64,000 nucleotides of DNA from Marasmius tenuissimus (Eukaryota; Basidiomycota; Agaricomycetes; Agaricales; Marasmiaceae): the NCBI GenBank assembly GCA_029532415.1, contig JAQOTA010000053.1, positions 3,038,001 to 3,102,000 on the forward strand, read 5' to 3'. Positions within the stretch are counted from its first letter, which is position 1, and each line of letters starts with the position of its first letter. This document shows positions 49,521 through 61,203 of the stretch, one piece after another. The notes under the pieces were generated by a model. That model ran no database searches. It saw only the letters and a list, made by a program, of their open reading frames with translations, and was not told the origin of the DNA. The position numbers and the translations under genes were made by a program.

Positions 49521-50719
49521 GGTGTGTTCTATTTTCCTCCTTATTGATACTGAACTAATCTCCTCTTTTCATTGAAGTCGAAGACACCCCGAATGCGTAG
49601 AGCTGGCACCGGCTGCAGTGGCCGTAAGGCGTCGCTTATCCATTTCCACCTGCTCGTGTCGATACAATATTTCTGCAGACATACGGCGAAATCAAACTTT
49701 TGCCTTGACGTGAAGCACCCAAAGAAACAGAACCCGCGGCTTCGGTTGGTACTTGGAGTCTGGAAGGAGGATATGACGGGAGGCGGTGACCGAAACAGTG
49801 GGAGGCAGGTGTCGGGAATGGGAACTTGGAACGGGCAGGTGGCGAGTGGGTTGGAAACTGGGAATGAGGCCGGGAGAAGGGATCGAAGGGGGTAAATGGG
49901 GGGAATACTAGTACTGGTAAAGTATTATACCGCTGTATCCTGATAATTTGGCAGGGTGGCCTTGAATCAGTTCTTGTCAGTTCACGCCCTGCAGCACCAA
50001 CGGAATCTTCATTGGACACACGCGAAGACAATCGACCGGGGTTTTCCGACCTCCCTGTCTGCCACCATTACACATATCGACTTTCGCTATTGACTGGTAC
50101 GCCTTGCAGGAACGCTTAGTGACCTCGGTCGGAGAAAGGATCAGATAGCATCTAAAGGCCACCTATCTCATATCACCTCTACCCGCATCCATCTAGAGAC
50201 TTGCTGGAGACTTATCAATCTCAACTCGCGATGACCCTCAGAGTTCTGTACGTGTCACTGTCCATGGCGGTGGCGCTAGTTCTTCATATCCACAAACAAT
50301 GTCTTGTGGAATATGGACCATTCTCAACTCATTCACATTCGGAGCTGGCACATCCACGGTGAGCACATTTGGATATTCCCTTTGTTGCGGAGTCTCTCCA
50401 ACGCCGCAGAAATTACTCGACGTCTTGAATGGATCATTCTCCTCGCCAGAACTATTGTACCCTTCACGTCAGTGGGGGTCAAACCCGCGATCCAGCTGAC
50501 GATTCCAGGGCTGACAGCGTTGATTCATGGTCAATTCGGGACAGCGAATCGAGGGTGAATCGCCAACGGACTTTGACCTCTCCTTGAACAAGAACTTGAT
50601 TCGCAACGGGCAATTGCTTTTTTCACTTTATTTGGTTCCCGTGTTGGCTCGACCTCAGAAGATATATAAACTAGCCGTACCTCTGCTCGAAAGCTCAGCG
50701 AAATTTCGCATTCTCCAAC
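49521..50719. promoter_or_regulatory. Upstream region of pyranose 2-oxidase
   Basis: About 1.2 kb without a supported gene. The right end holds a TATA box (50663-50670). G-rich low-complexity sequence lies at about 49770-49910. Short ORFs have no family signal. Confidence 0.5.
50663..50670 (+). promoter_or_regulatory. TATA box of the pyranose 2-oxidase gene
   Basis: TATATAAA lies 50 bp before the ATG at 50720. The AUDH genes carry the same TATATAAA core about 40 bp before their ATG, so the pathway genes share promoter layout. Confidence 0.6.
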
Positions 50720-53508
50720 ATGAGCAATCTTCCCCTTCACGAAATTCATCAGGATCTCGGTGTCCAAAAATTCGACGTACGACTGATGTTCCCTTCTTTC
50801 ACTTGATGCTAATGTCATCCTAGGTCTGCATTGCGGGCTCTGGTCCTATTGGAGCTACTCTTGCTCGTCAGCTTGTCGACAATGGACGAAGTGTATGTCT
50901 CCTCCCTCATCTGTCGGTTGCCCGCTAAACATCCTCTAGGTCGTCATGGTTGAGATAGGAGACCAGTAAGAGTCAAGAAGTAGCATCGAACGCAGTCTAA
51001 TAACCTTGTCAGGGATACGCGTATTCCTGGTGCCCACAAGAAGAACGACATTGGATATCAGAAAGATATCGATCGCTTCGTCAAGTAAGCTATTTTTCTC
51101 TACCGCGGTGTGTTAATCCTCAATGTCATGCAGGATGATTCAAGGTGCCATATCGACAGTCTCGATCCCTGTTAGCAGCACTGTGATGCCTACGCTCGAC
51201 CCCTCAGCGTGGACAGCAGAGTAAGGGATACCATACCTTAGATCTCACCGTTACATGATTTTGACCCACGCATACAAGGGATCCTCAAAAATCGGTCATC
51301 TCGAACGGACGGAACCCCTTCCAAGCGGAGCACAACAATCTCCCGGCTCAGGCCGTCGGACGCGGTGTCGGCGGATTGAGTACTCATTGGTAAGTCCCCG
51401 TGATCACAAGGGCCTTCTCATGGGTGACCTACCTTTCTCAGGACGTGCGCTACTCCTGAATTCCTGAAGCGCAACAAGAACGATGACGACAAGGAATATG
51501 AATGTCCAGTCATCTTCACGAACACCGATGAGGACGACGCCGAATGGAAGACGTTGTATGATGCTGCTCGCTCCATTATCGGCACTTCCGAGACGGAATA
51601 CGACGAGTCCGTTCGCCACAACATCGTGCTCAAAGCGTTACAAGACGCTTACCCCAATCGCGGTGTAAAGCCACTACCTCTCGCGTGTCACCGTCTCGCC
51701 AAAGGCTCTCCCTACGTTCAATGGCATGCTGCCGACAATGTGAGTCGTTCTTCCGTATGTGACGAAAATACTCTCTAATCTCCTCCGTCAGATTTTCGGT
51801 GACATGTTTGAAAAACCAGACAAGAAGAATGCCAAAGGGGTTCAGCGCGGTAAATTCGCTTTGTTGACGAACACTCGTGTCACCAAGCTGCATCTCAAGC
51901 CTGGCGGGAACACGGCTTCGATCGACTTCGCGTCAGTGCTCACTCAGACGTTTCTTTCGCTGCTCCTTCTAACTTCAAGCTTAGCGAGGTCAAAGATCTC
52001 TTGAACGAACGCTTCACTCCGGACGGTACTCAAACGAACTATGCCATCAATGCGAAGGTATGTTTCAATCGCTTGTCGTCATCTTTTCACTGGGACTAAT
52101 CTTGAATCAGACTTTTGTTGTAGCAGCAGGTGCCGTTCCCACCCCCCAGGTAAGTGGTTCTGGCCTCTAGAGAGGTCATTATCTCATGATCGTCCAGATT
52201 TTGGCGAACTCCGGTTTTGGTGGCTGTCGTGATCAGAACAAGATCGATGACAAGGCAGGTAGGGATGCACCTTTGATCCCCAATCTTGCCCTTCGTATCA
52301 CCGAGCAGTCGTGAGTATCACATTCTTCGAGTCAGCCTGTCATTCAACCATGGCATAGAATGGCTTTCTGCCAAATTGTGCTTCGGAAGGTATGTCAAGA
52401 CCCTGATTTTCATTGACACCAAGCTGATCAAATGCTAGGGACTCGTGGAAGATGCAGGTCATACAGAGAACAAACCTCAGTGGTGGAAAGACGCTGTTGA
52501 GCACCACAAGCGTAATCATCCCAGTGATCCCTTACCAATGTAGGTTTAACTATTTCCCGCCACTTGTTTACAATGCCTTCTAACGCCTCACACCTCTAGT
52601 CCATTCCAAGATAGCTCGCCCCAGGTGACCATCCCAGCGTCGTACGAGGTAAGGCTCTCTCACTCGTTGAACCTCTCAGAACTGACGCGCTTGTAGCGTC
52701 CCTGGCACACCCAAATTCATCGTGACGCGTTCAGTTACGGTGAAGCGGGGCCTCTCGTGGATTCTCGCGTTGTCGTCGACTTGCGATTCTTTGGTAGGCA
52801 ACACGGAGTAAGCAAGAATAAGGTGATCTTTGAGAACACGCTCTCGGACGCCTACGGAATGCCTCAGCCTACCTTTGAGTATGAACCCTCTCGCGAATGC
52901 GCGTTGGAAGCGTCTCGAATGATGAACGAGTAAGCAAAATTCTCAATTAGCTCAGCTGACACCGTCTGATTGAAATGTTACCAGTATGACCGACGTAGCG
53001 AATAAGCTAGGTGGCTACCTGCCAGGTTCCTACCCTCAATTTTTGACGTAAGCACTTAGAAGCTTTTACTCTCTCTTATCGCCCTGACCTATAAAATAGG
53101 CCTGGACTCGCGCCTCTTGCTGGCACGACGCGTGCCGGGCGGGGCGATCAGAAGGACGAGACCGTCGCTGATTATAACTCCCAAGTCTGGGACTTCGATA
53201 ACCTCTATGTCGGTGGTAACGGTCTTATCCCCACTGCCTTTGGAACCCAGTGAGTGGTTGTTCGTCTTCAGAGAACACCAGAAGTTGGACTAATCTGCAA
53301 TACGACCAGTCCGACGCTTACTTCGATGTGCTTGGCTATCCGGGCTGCGTGCAAGATCAACAAGGATCTCGATGGACAGGCTGCACCTCCAGACCCCAGC
53401 GCTCCGCTTCAGAAGACACCCGCCGATTGGGTCAAGTGGACCAATGATAAGAATGATCCAAACTTCCCGAACCCCAAGAAACTCAGAGAGCCTCATCGCC
53501 GTGTCTGA
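50720..53508 (+). CDS. p2ox: Pyranose 2-oxidase (GMC family flavoprotein), divergent catalytic site
   Basis: Eighteen exons give 636 aa: 50720-50776, 50824-50892, 50940-50965, 51013-51084, 51134-51220, 51279-51389, 51442-51739, 51792-51931, 51985-52057, 52111-52149, 52198-52310, 52359-52389, 52439-52539, 52600-52648, 52697-52929, 52985-53047, 53100-53249, 53310-53508. Pyranose 2-oxidases oxidise aldopyranoses such as glucose at C2, making 2-keto sugars and H2O2. Landmarks: FAD site VCIAGSGPIGATLARQLVD, IPGAHKKNDIGYQKDIDRFV, flavin-linked His in GGLSTHWTCATPEF, ITEQSMAFCQIVLRK, RPWHTQIHRDAFSYGE, MPQPTFEYEPS. Near the end it reads PGLAPLAGTTRAG and GTHPTLTSM, where known enzymes have a His (ALHLAGTTR) and an Asn (NPTLTS). 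No signal peptide, as usual for the family. Confidence 0.95.
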
Positions 53509-54643
53509 GTGGTCAAGTAACAAGAGGAGTGCCGAAGCCTCCGATGTGTTTGAACGTGACTGAATGTAATGTACTAGTGTTTCGATTTGTGTACCAATAG
53601 TGACAATGACAGAAATTTGCGAAGCTTTGAATTTTATCAGAAAGTCCAGATTGAAACCCCCGGCCTTTGCTCACAGGCTTGGAGCTTGGAGCTTGACGCT
53701 CACTGCCCGACTCCCGAGCTGGCTTCAGGTTGTATATGCGGGCAATCTGAGGAGAAGCAGATCACTGAGGTGCAAGCGAGAGGTTTTCCGCGAATAGGAT
53801 CTCACAATTCGAACAGACGTACGAATTACGTGCAATCAGAGCCCGTTGAAGGGGTATAACGCCAGGGTGAGATGTACAGACCTAGCTCAAGTGTGCAGTT
53901 CGGAAGGTGTCGACACAGGAATCGAGCGCACGCCGCCTGTATCCTCTCAAAAAGCCTCTCACGAATAATTGGTATGGAATAATGATTGATTATTGATGAT
54001 GCCAAGTAGCAAGGATGAAGCTGGAGGCTAAGCGCTGCGAAACAGGTATCCGGAGCCAATCCTGTGAGGATGTTGCGAGAAGGATCGGAGGCGGTGAGCA
54101 CCGTGAACCGTTTGGGCCGAGTCAACTGACCGTTTCATCCTTGGAAAGATCCGGAAGGTCTTCCTTCAGCAAATAAACGGGTACGGTACAGGGGAGGATA
54201 CCGCGGGATCTGGTATGCAAACCTGATATGAGCATCGGTCTCGGTTGCGTTCCCATGTACGCGACACGCACCTTACCTTGTATAGCTCACCCGAAGCCTT
54301 CAAGACCCCGCAGAGGATAACCATTCGATCCGAGAATTGTCTACTACTGCATATCGTAGGTTTGATGTCGAAGAAACTGACGTGCGCCCGGCGTCGAGAT
54401 TTGGTTTACGATGCTCTGAAAGCCTGAGGGGGGGACGCAAATGAAACGAACGGCGTGTGAAGAATACGCTATGTCGAAGGGGGAAGTTTGTCGAGCTCAG
54501 CGCAGGGCATCGACAGGTCAGCCCAAGTTTGCGAGGTCCTCAAGAGAATGAATCTACTTGACCAGAGTCAGACAACGCGCCGTTTTCATTGATGTTCGTT
54601 GTGTTCCCTTCGATCGGACGATCTCCTTCGTCAATTCCAATCT
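53509..54643. other. Gene-free stretch between P2Ox and AUDH 3' ends
   Basis: About 1.1 kb between convergent genes. The right end (about 54575-54655) is repeated at about 58950-59030 near the AUDH start side. No gene is supported. Confidence 0.5.
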
Positions 54644-57600
54644 TCAAGCAATCCTACACACTTTCCATGCGATGTCGTGAAACGATCTATGTAAGAACAT
54701 ATCTACACATTTGCCATGAGTTCTCGTTGTGCGTACAGGGTACGTGCCCGTCACTTTTCTACTACGAAACTCAATACTGAAACGCAGTAGACGGGAACTC
54801 GAACCTGGTTCAGTCTCATCAGTGAAAAGACCAGGAGACGGCGAAAAGACCACTCACGCCATCCACACATCGAACTTTTGCTCGTTGTCAGGGAGAGGCT
54901 TCTCCATCGGCAACTCCCACTCCCCAAACCTGCTCGCCAACCAAGCGTGCCATGGATAGTCGACCGTGTCGTTATCCCTAATCTTCGGCTTCGCTTCCCA
55001 TCCTTCCTGAACTTTCCAAAGCGGTCCATGTTCGTGCATGTTAGGCACGACGAGGGGCGTACTGTTCTTCTCGACATGTTCTTTGGTGAGCTCGAATTTT
55101 TTGTCGAAGGTTTGATCATTGTCCGCGAAGTACCGCTGAAAAGGGCAGTAAGTGTGGGTTGAAGTAGGGCGAATGAGTGAAACGAACCATGCCACCGTTT
55201 CCGCCACCATTGGAGAGGCAGTAGTGGATTTCACAGAAGGACTTCTTTGCGTGGTTGTCTGGAATACACTCAGCGATCAGTCACAGCCACAGTGACACTA
55301 AGTCGCCAGACGTACGGAATCGTGCCTTTGCAAGACGGAAAAAGTCAGAGGTCAAGCTATGGGGTGTTTGGGGGAAATTCTACATACAGTCTCTCCAAGC
55401 CCGAGAGTCCATGCTTGGATGTGAACGACATTGTCAAACGAGTCGTCATTGAAGGAAACGTGGAACCCTGTAGCATTGTAGAATTCAAACTTGCTCCACG
55501 CTGCCAAGCATTTGATCAGAGCCCTCCAAGTAGAAAAAGAAAAAAGGGTAGTAAGTGAAATAAGAGACCCACATTCTTGACATCCTGGACATCCTGGACA
55601 TCCTTTCGCCCAAGGCAGCGTCTCAACTTTGTTAAAAGGGAGCTGTACCACTCGTGGATCCGGTTCAACGTGCGGAGCGTTCAGGAGGATATTCACTGAC
55701 GACACATCGCTCATCTTGGAGAACGGGCCTTGAGGGTAATTAATCAAGGGTTCGAGGTGAATGAAGACAGCACCTTTGTCTCCTGCTGTGATCGGAGAAT
55801 TGACATGCGTCGTACGAGTCGATTTGGCAGCTGGGGCTATTCCTCGTGTCTCTTTTTGTCCAGCTTTCGTGCTGTAGGTGATCGTCCCTGACGAGATATG
55901 TAGAAGTGAATATAAACAACTCTCTGATACTGCATACAATGTTGAGACAGACCATATATGACCTTCACAGCGTCGGTTCCCTTGACTTTGAACGAATCTC
56001 CAGGGCGTAACACGACGAGAGTGATCTTCCTCCCGGCCAAGATCCAGAACGGCAGGGTACTTTTCTGACCAGATGGAAGGGCGTCCGGCCTCGGGATGCA
56101 CAGCAAAACTTCGTTGTTGAGTCTTGTGACATGGATCTCAAGACTGCGAGTGCCGAGCGTGTTGATACGAACGCTTGGAGGGTCCGGGCCAGTGTGATAG
56201 TTAGGCACATAGTACGAGATAGAAGCGATGTCCTGCAGAGCACGTAAATGTTTCAAACGGCAGGTCAACTAGTACGAACATACCTCAGAAGCTGAGTTGG
56301 AGAATCCAGCGACCGCAAGGCGGGCCGCCGACTCGTTGGTAACTTTGAGTCGGTCGAAGTGGCCCTCATGGAGATTGCTGGGAGTATAAACATAGACACC
56401 TTGGTTTTGTACTAGATGAGAACGAGTTAGCTAGTGGATGTGCGCATGGGCGGTCATTCGAACCCTGCTTAACAGCTGAAGTATCATTAGACGACGGAAG
56501 GCTGAATAGACAAGATGTCCCAACTTACGAACTCCCATACATGCGATGGCAAACGAGCCATAAGTATTGCTCCCAGGAACCTGGACAGCTTTTACGTTGT
56601 GGATGGTCCCAGTATGCGATTCGCTGTTGAGAGGACCGAAGTCATCGACGACGACGCGTTTCCAATGAGACCTATCCTTCAACGCCTCCGCTCCCTTAGG
56701 AGCAGATCGACTCTTGATGTACACAGCGACCAAGTTACCGTGGAACCCCTGCGGCGAATCAATGTTATGATCCTTGTAGCATAACAGTCCATACCTACCT
56801 CGCAGGTAGCGATGTAACCGACCTCATCGTCGCCGACTCGGCATACATCAACGGATCCGGATCCCCAATATGGGTTTCCAGCTGACTGTGGAATACCTTC
56901 GCCGACCACGTTATGCTTCCAGACATGTTCCGTCTGGTCAAACCACAGAAGTACGATACCTTCCCTTCCAGAAACGAGAATCATATCCAAGTCACCATTG
57001 GTCTTAGGCAGGATCCTAACGTCATGAATTAGTCGAAACTGAGAGTCGAATGCAACTTCTTTCTCCCAACTCTCTGGGCCTTGGCTGTGATCCTGACCGT
57101 AGACGGCAGTAAAGACGAGGACAGGAGCGGGAGACGTCAAGTCGTTTGATTTTGGGATGACGGGAAAACCCATGACCTGGACGTGCTCGCTAGTTGTAAA
57201 ATGACCGGCTGGCCCATCTTCAGAGTTTGGGCGTGAAAAACTATAAACGATACATGCCTTGCACTCTGGAACGGATTTAGCATCGTGATGTTGGGAATGT
57301 GATCCCGACCTTACCTGTGCATGCCAATAGAATTACCGATTGTCTTCTGTTCCCAGTGTTCACAGATTGACTGGGAAGATCGATTACCTGGATTTCGCAG
57401 CCAGATGATTCGACCGCCTGGGCCGTCTTTCTGGTCAGCACCCCAGAGCTATTGTGTATCGTAAAAAAGGTCAGCAAATCACATACTACGAAGGGTTTAT
57501 ATGCTATTAGTATCTCACATCACCCATGCTGGGTCCATAGCGGTCGCAAATGATGACTGGAGGTGATCATGAAATGAGGCTTCTGGAACGTACATCAAGC

Positions 57601-57967
57601 TTACCGTCATTATGACCGTCACCTGTGAGATCTGCAACGGTCATGGCGACCGGAAAGTCCAACCTTGCGATTTTGCTGACGTTCCAACCCTTGGTAGTAG
57701 ATCTAATCGCTATGAGACAAATGAACCAAAGGTGAGGCAAAGGACATACTCAGCATTGAGAGGATTGATGAAGAGCTTGATTGATGCCGGTTTCCCTGCG
57801 AAGCCCAAGCCATACGCAACGATGTCGGGAACTTTGTCGTCGCGATTAAAATGGAATGCTTCGATCCAGTAGCCGTCCGGCAGAGGGGTGGCGACGAGAG
57901 ACTCGTCGACATGATCTGCCTTGGAAGTATTTGCGGGGTCAGCAAGAGAGAAGCAATTGCAGCACAT
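54644..57967 (-). CDS. audh: Aldos-2-ulose dehydratase/isomerase-like enzyme (AUDH), complete copy
   Basis: Fifteen exons give 826 aa: 57967-57750, 57702-57605, 57556-57519, 57448-57315, 57265-57258, 57208-56799, 56748-56529, 56411-56284, 56232-55953, 55887-55569, 55523-55388, 55325-55316, 55258-55188, 55135-54858, 54776-54644. AUDH dehydrates and isomerises 2-keto sugars and anhydrofructose in the pyranosone pathway. The N-terminal half is an FG-GAP/VCBS beta-propeller (DFPVAMTVADLTGDGHNDVI, GMHRVQAGHFTTSEHVQVMG, GNPYWGSGSVDVCRVGDDE). The second half has the cupin domains with GFHVSFNDDSFDNVVHIQAW, the metal-site motif ARFHNHAKKSFCEIH and VPNMHEHGPLWK, and NDTVDYPWHAWLA. The C-terminal lectin-like domain of the Phanerochaete enzyme is absent. 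An 8-bp exon precedes a GC-AG intron; a 10-bp exon encodes ARF plus the first base of the motif's first His. The last exon is the least certain: without splicing the stop is at 54854. Confidence 0.88.
55581..55606. repeat. 9-bp tandem repeat in AUDH exon 10
   Basis: The unit catcctgga occurs twice, followed by a partial third unit. It is in frame and adds Cys-Pro-Gly units (GCPGCPGCQEC). The second AUDH copy lacks it (62101-62115), so the repeat expanded after duplication. Confidence 0.75.
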
Positions 57968-58930
57968 ATCCAATGAAAGCTATGTCGCAACATCTCGCGC
58001 AGTCGTCTTTATATATTCGAGATAGCGAGCGTGGCAGACCTCATACCATCTCAGCGTATGTTCTAGAGGAAACGCCATCTGTGACTAGTAGAGGTTTGAG
58101 AGGTTTTACAGGGTTTTACGCGGTGACCGGTGACCGGTGACCAGCGATAGGGATGGCATGGTCATGCGCGACTGTTTAGCTTAGGCTTCCTCGTCCCAGA
58201 TCGGCAGCAGGAGGAGGGTGAGCCGAAACCAACGGCCAGCTTAAATTCTTGGTTTTTTTTGGGGCCCAAAGCTAGTCCTTGCACCTGAGCTGTAAATTCT
58301 TGATATATTCCTCGAAATTTGTGTTGAAAACAAACCTAAAAAGTCGGCGCCATTTGGCGTTTCCAAGTCAGGACGTTGTCAGAGAATTGTCAATGTTCCT
58401 GCAACTGGCAGTAAAGCGGTCGGTTATTTCGAACACCATTTCACGTTGCGCCCATGCATCGTCTATCCAAAAAGCGATAGGGTCAGCAATGTGACCTCAA
58501 GAACGTTTGTCGTTCACGGATTGTTCATCGCTCCGAGTTCACGACACTCCTTTCCTCCCCACCACCACCTCTTATTTTTACCTTCTTTACATCAGCAGGC
58601 TCACCGCTCGACAACCAAATTAGCAAGTGAAAAGCAACATTATGATCTTGGAGTGATGGGCGACGAGAAGCTTGAGACACGGTTAGGATTTAGGTTCAAG
58701 GGTGATAGGTGACTTTCCTTTTGTCACTGCGTGTAATTTTCACTCATAGTGTTAAGGCGGACTTTCAGGGATTTATTCTTGCCTGCGAGCGCCCGCAGCC
58801 GTCAGAGTCAGCCTGGGGGAGATTAGGGATTTATTGAAATTACAAAAGACAGTCAAGCAGTAAGGCTGCAATCGACGCCTCAGGCGAACGGAGGGGACTG
58901 GCATACATGTCATATCCTCCTTATTGACAT
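57768..58930. repeat. Duplicated AUDH upstream block (right copy)
   Basis: This is the counterpart of 47719-49520: AUDH exon 1, TATA box and upstream DNA. It is shorter because it lacks the two extra segments of the left copy. Confidence 0.8.
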
Positions 58931-61203
58931 TTCCTCTTAGCCGGACAGCGCGCCCTTTTGATTGATGTTCGTTGTGTTCCCTTAGATCGGACAACCTCCT
59001 TCGTCAATCGCAATTATCAAGCAATCCAGCCCGAACGCGCATCACGCCCACTCGGAATGTTGAAGTTCGAATATGAGAGGTAACCTGAACATGTCTGAGA
59101 GCCGAGGGAATTAAGTCCAGAGCTACACAGATCTAGATCCCAGCCATACTTGAGCTATTTCCGGAGATGAAGAGGAAGAGGGATACTGTGTTCGACTAAG
59201 TAGACGGCTCTGGAGAAAAGGAAGAGGGAGGAAACGGGCGTGCGGCCCACGCGCTCCGGTGACCTTATTTATTGCCGGTGAGACTCGAGGACGCGTCGCG
59301 TCGGTTGGTTGTTCTTCACCCACCATCACGAACACGCACAACACGAGATAACAATAGCATGGAGGACGCAAAAATGGACGTAGGTGAATACTGAAGACAA
59401 AACATGACAAGCACCTGCCTCATCTAATGCCACTCTCCAGACAACGTGGACAGTGGCGAGGACTGGGTGCGACTTGTCAGCGCTCCTAGTGAAAAGCCCG
59501 GCTATTTCCCCGCGCGGTTTCAGTTATGTTTCGCCTGTTGGTCGACAAGGTTTTGATGGCAGTTTTTGACTCGACCGACCAACGACCGACCCGTGAATTG
59601 GCCCAGACATCGGCTCAGAAGAACCCATTGGACCCATTCCCAGGCTTGTTTTGGCTAAGCCAGCTTGACTTAGCACTTCCACCACCCGCGTCAACTTCGC
59701 GTCAACTCCATCATCTTCCTAGTCCCATGGCATCCCATCCCTTTCGTCAATATTTCAACTCAATCGACTCGATTAATTAAGTCAATCTCATACATTGACT
59801 TGGCTCTCTTTTCTGGTCGAATAGGATGAAGGGTGCTATTGGTGGAGCAGGAGAAGAGCCAAACTTGGGTCGATAGGTTTGTTCGTTCCTCTCGTTGTCC
59901 CTAGCTTGCAGCTGAGCACGATATACTATCATTTATCACCTCAAGGCCAACAATATCGGAAAATCTGTTTGTCAACGCCGCCGACGACGACGAGACATAC
60001 TCACCCCTGAAGAGTCGAGCAACATCAGCAAGGCCGCCAGTCTGAAATCCTCAAAGATGGCCCACATATGAGTATACGAAGAATAGAGTACGAGGCTGCG
60101 ATCTATACATCTTCCGACGCTGATACCTATTCGCTAGGATTATGCTCGTTACCGGATGCAATACAAAACTCGGCGTGTGGATCCCCTCTCTGCTCGTTAT
60201 AGTTATACCCAGGTGTTGTCACGCTCTCTTTCTCTCTCCTTGACTTTGTTGCTGATATGCACATTCCAAAAGCTCCAGAATGCCAGTACGAGGGATACCC
60301 GAAGGAAATAGCAGGGAGAAAGCCAGGTTACGAAGGGAGCTCCGTTGTTTCAGTCCCAACCTGACCGTACCGTGCATGTCTTGTCTTTCGCTCGAGCTAC
60401 TTGTTCTGACCTCAGTTTCATACTCGTAGGAAATATTGCGAGTCCAACACGTTGTCTTGGACCGGCCGTAGCGACATTTCGAAAGAGGCACCGGTTAGGA
60501 AAGCGGACGAGGGCGTGGGGCGACGGTGAGCGAGTAGGGGAGCACGAGACATTCCAGGGTATCAGTATGAACCGTCAAGACCAGAAAGAAGTTATTTGTC
60601 GTGTTCCGTGCTTTTTATTCACTTGCTAACATTCTCTACAGAGACGAATGGCCCAGCCGCCCAGGCAGCCCAGAGAAAAGGTACGATCCTGTACATATTC
60701 TCTTCCTTTCTGTTTATTGATTTGATCCACCCATAGCAGCAGCGGCATCCGAAAGCAAGAATTTTGAAGAAGACACTGGGTATGGAAGGGGACGTGCGTG
60801 GGGCGACGACGAGGGGAAGGGAGGGAAGGGAGGGGACGACGAGGGAATGGCAAACCGTGTATTGATACCATCCCTACTAGTCTGTATATCCGAAATGTTT
60901 TGATGATGTTTATTCTACGGAAACCCGATGAAACGTCCATTGATAACGTTCAGACTGTTGTTTTAGTTTCGCATATCAAAACCTACCGAAGTAGGGGGAT
61001 TTTCATTCACGTCAGCAACGATGGTTTCTCTATCCTTGTCAAGAGAAACGTTGCAAATACCAGCAAGGCACTCAACAGCTCGCTAGATATGTCGAGTGAG
61101 GACGTCAAGCTCCCTTCTCAGATTTTCTGGCGACTCGCGGACCTAGGTGTTTATGCTGAAAGCAAAACAAAGATCATATATCTAACTCATATCATGATGA
61201 ATC
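57968..61203. other. Intergenic stretch between AUDH copies
   Basis: The first ~960 bp is the AUDH promoter and the right copy of the duplicated upstream block. About 58950-59030 matches the AUDH 3' flank (54575-54655). The remainder (59050-61190) has G-rich runs at 60500-60545 and 60785-60850 and short ORFs (59526-59780, 60798-61319) with no family signal. I see no gene. Confidence 0.5.
58007..58015 (-). promoter_or_regulatory. TATA box of the complete AUDH gene
   Basis: TATATAAAG on the minus strand lies about 40 bp before the AUDH ATG at 57967. The identical element at 47960-47968 precedes the AUDH fragment. Confidence 0.6.

Noticed and set aside
54854..54857. Stop codon directly after FDVWMA as the AUDH terminus
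   Set aside because: The TGA overlaps a perfect GTGAGT donor in both copies, and splicing to the TTTCAG acceptor gives WMAIEF, which matches the family better; kept as an alternative.
56440..56465. GGTTCGAATGACC resembling a tRNA B box
   Set aside because: It lies in an AUDH intron, and no A box, acceptor stem or terminator is present around it.
57370..57398. Extra intron in AUDH exon 4 (after the NPG residues)
   Set aside because: No acceptor fits, and the second AUDH copy reads straight through the same place in frame.
59526..59780. 84-codon plus-strand ORF between AUDH copies
   Set aside because: It is proline-rich low-complexity sequence without introns, family signal or promoter; probably chance.
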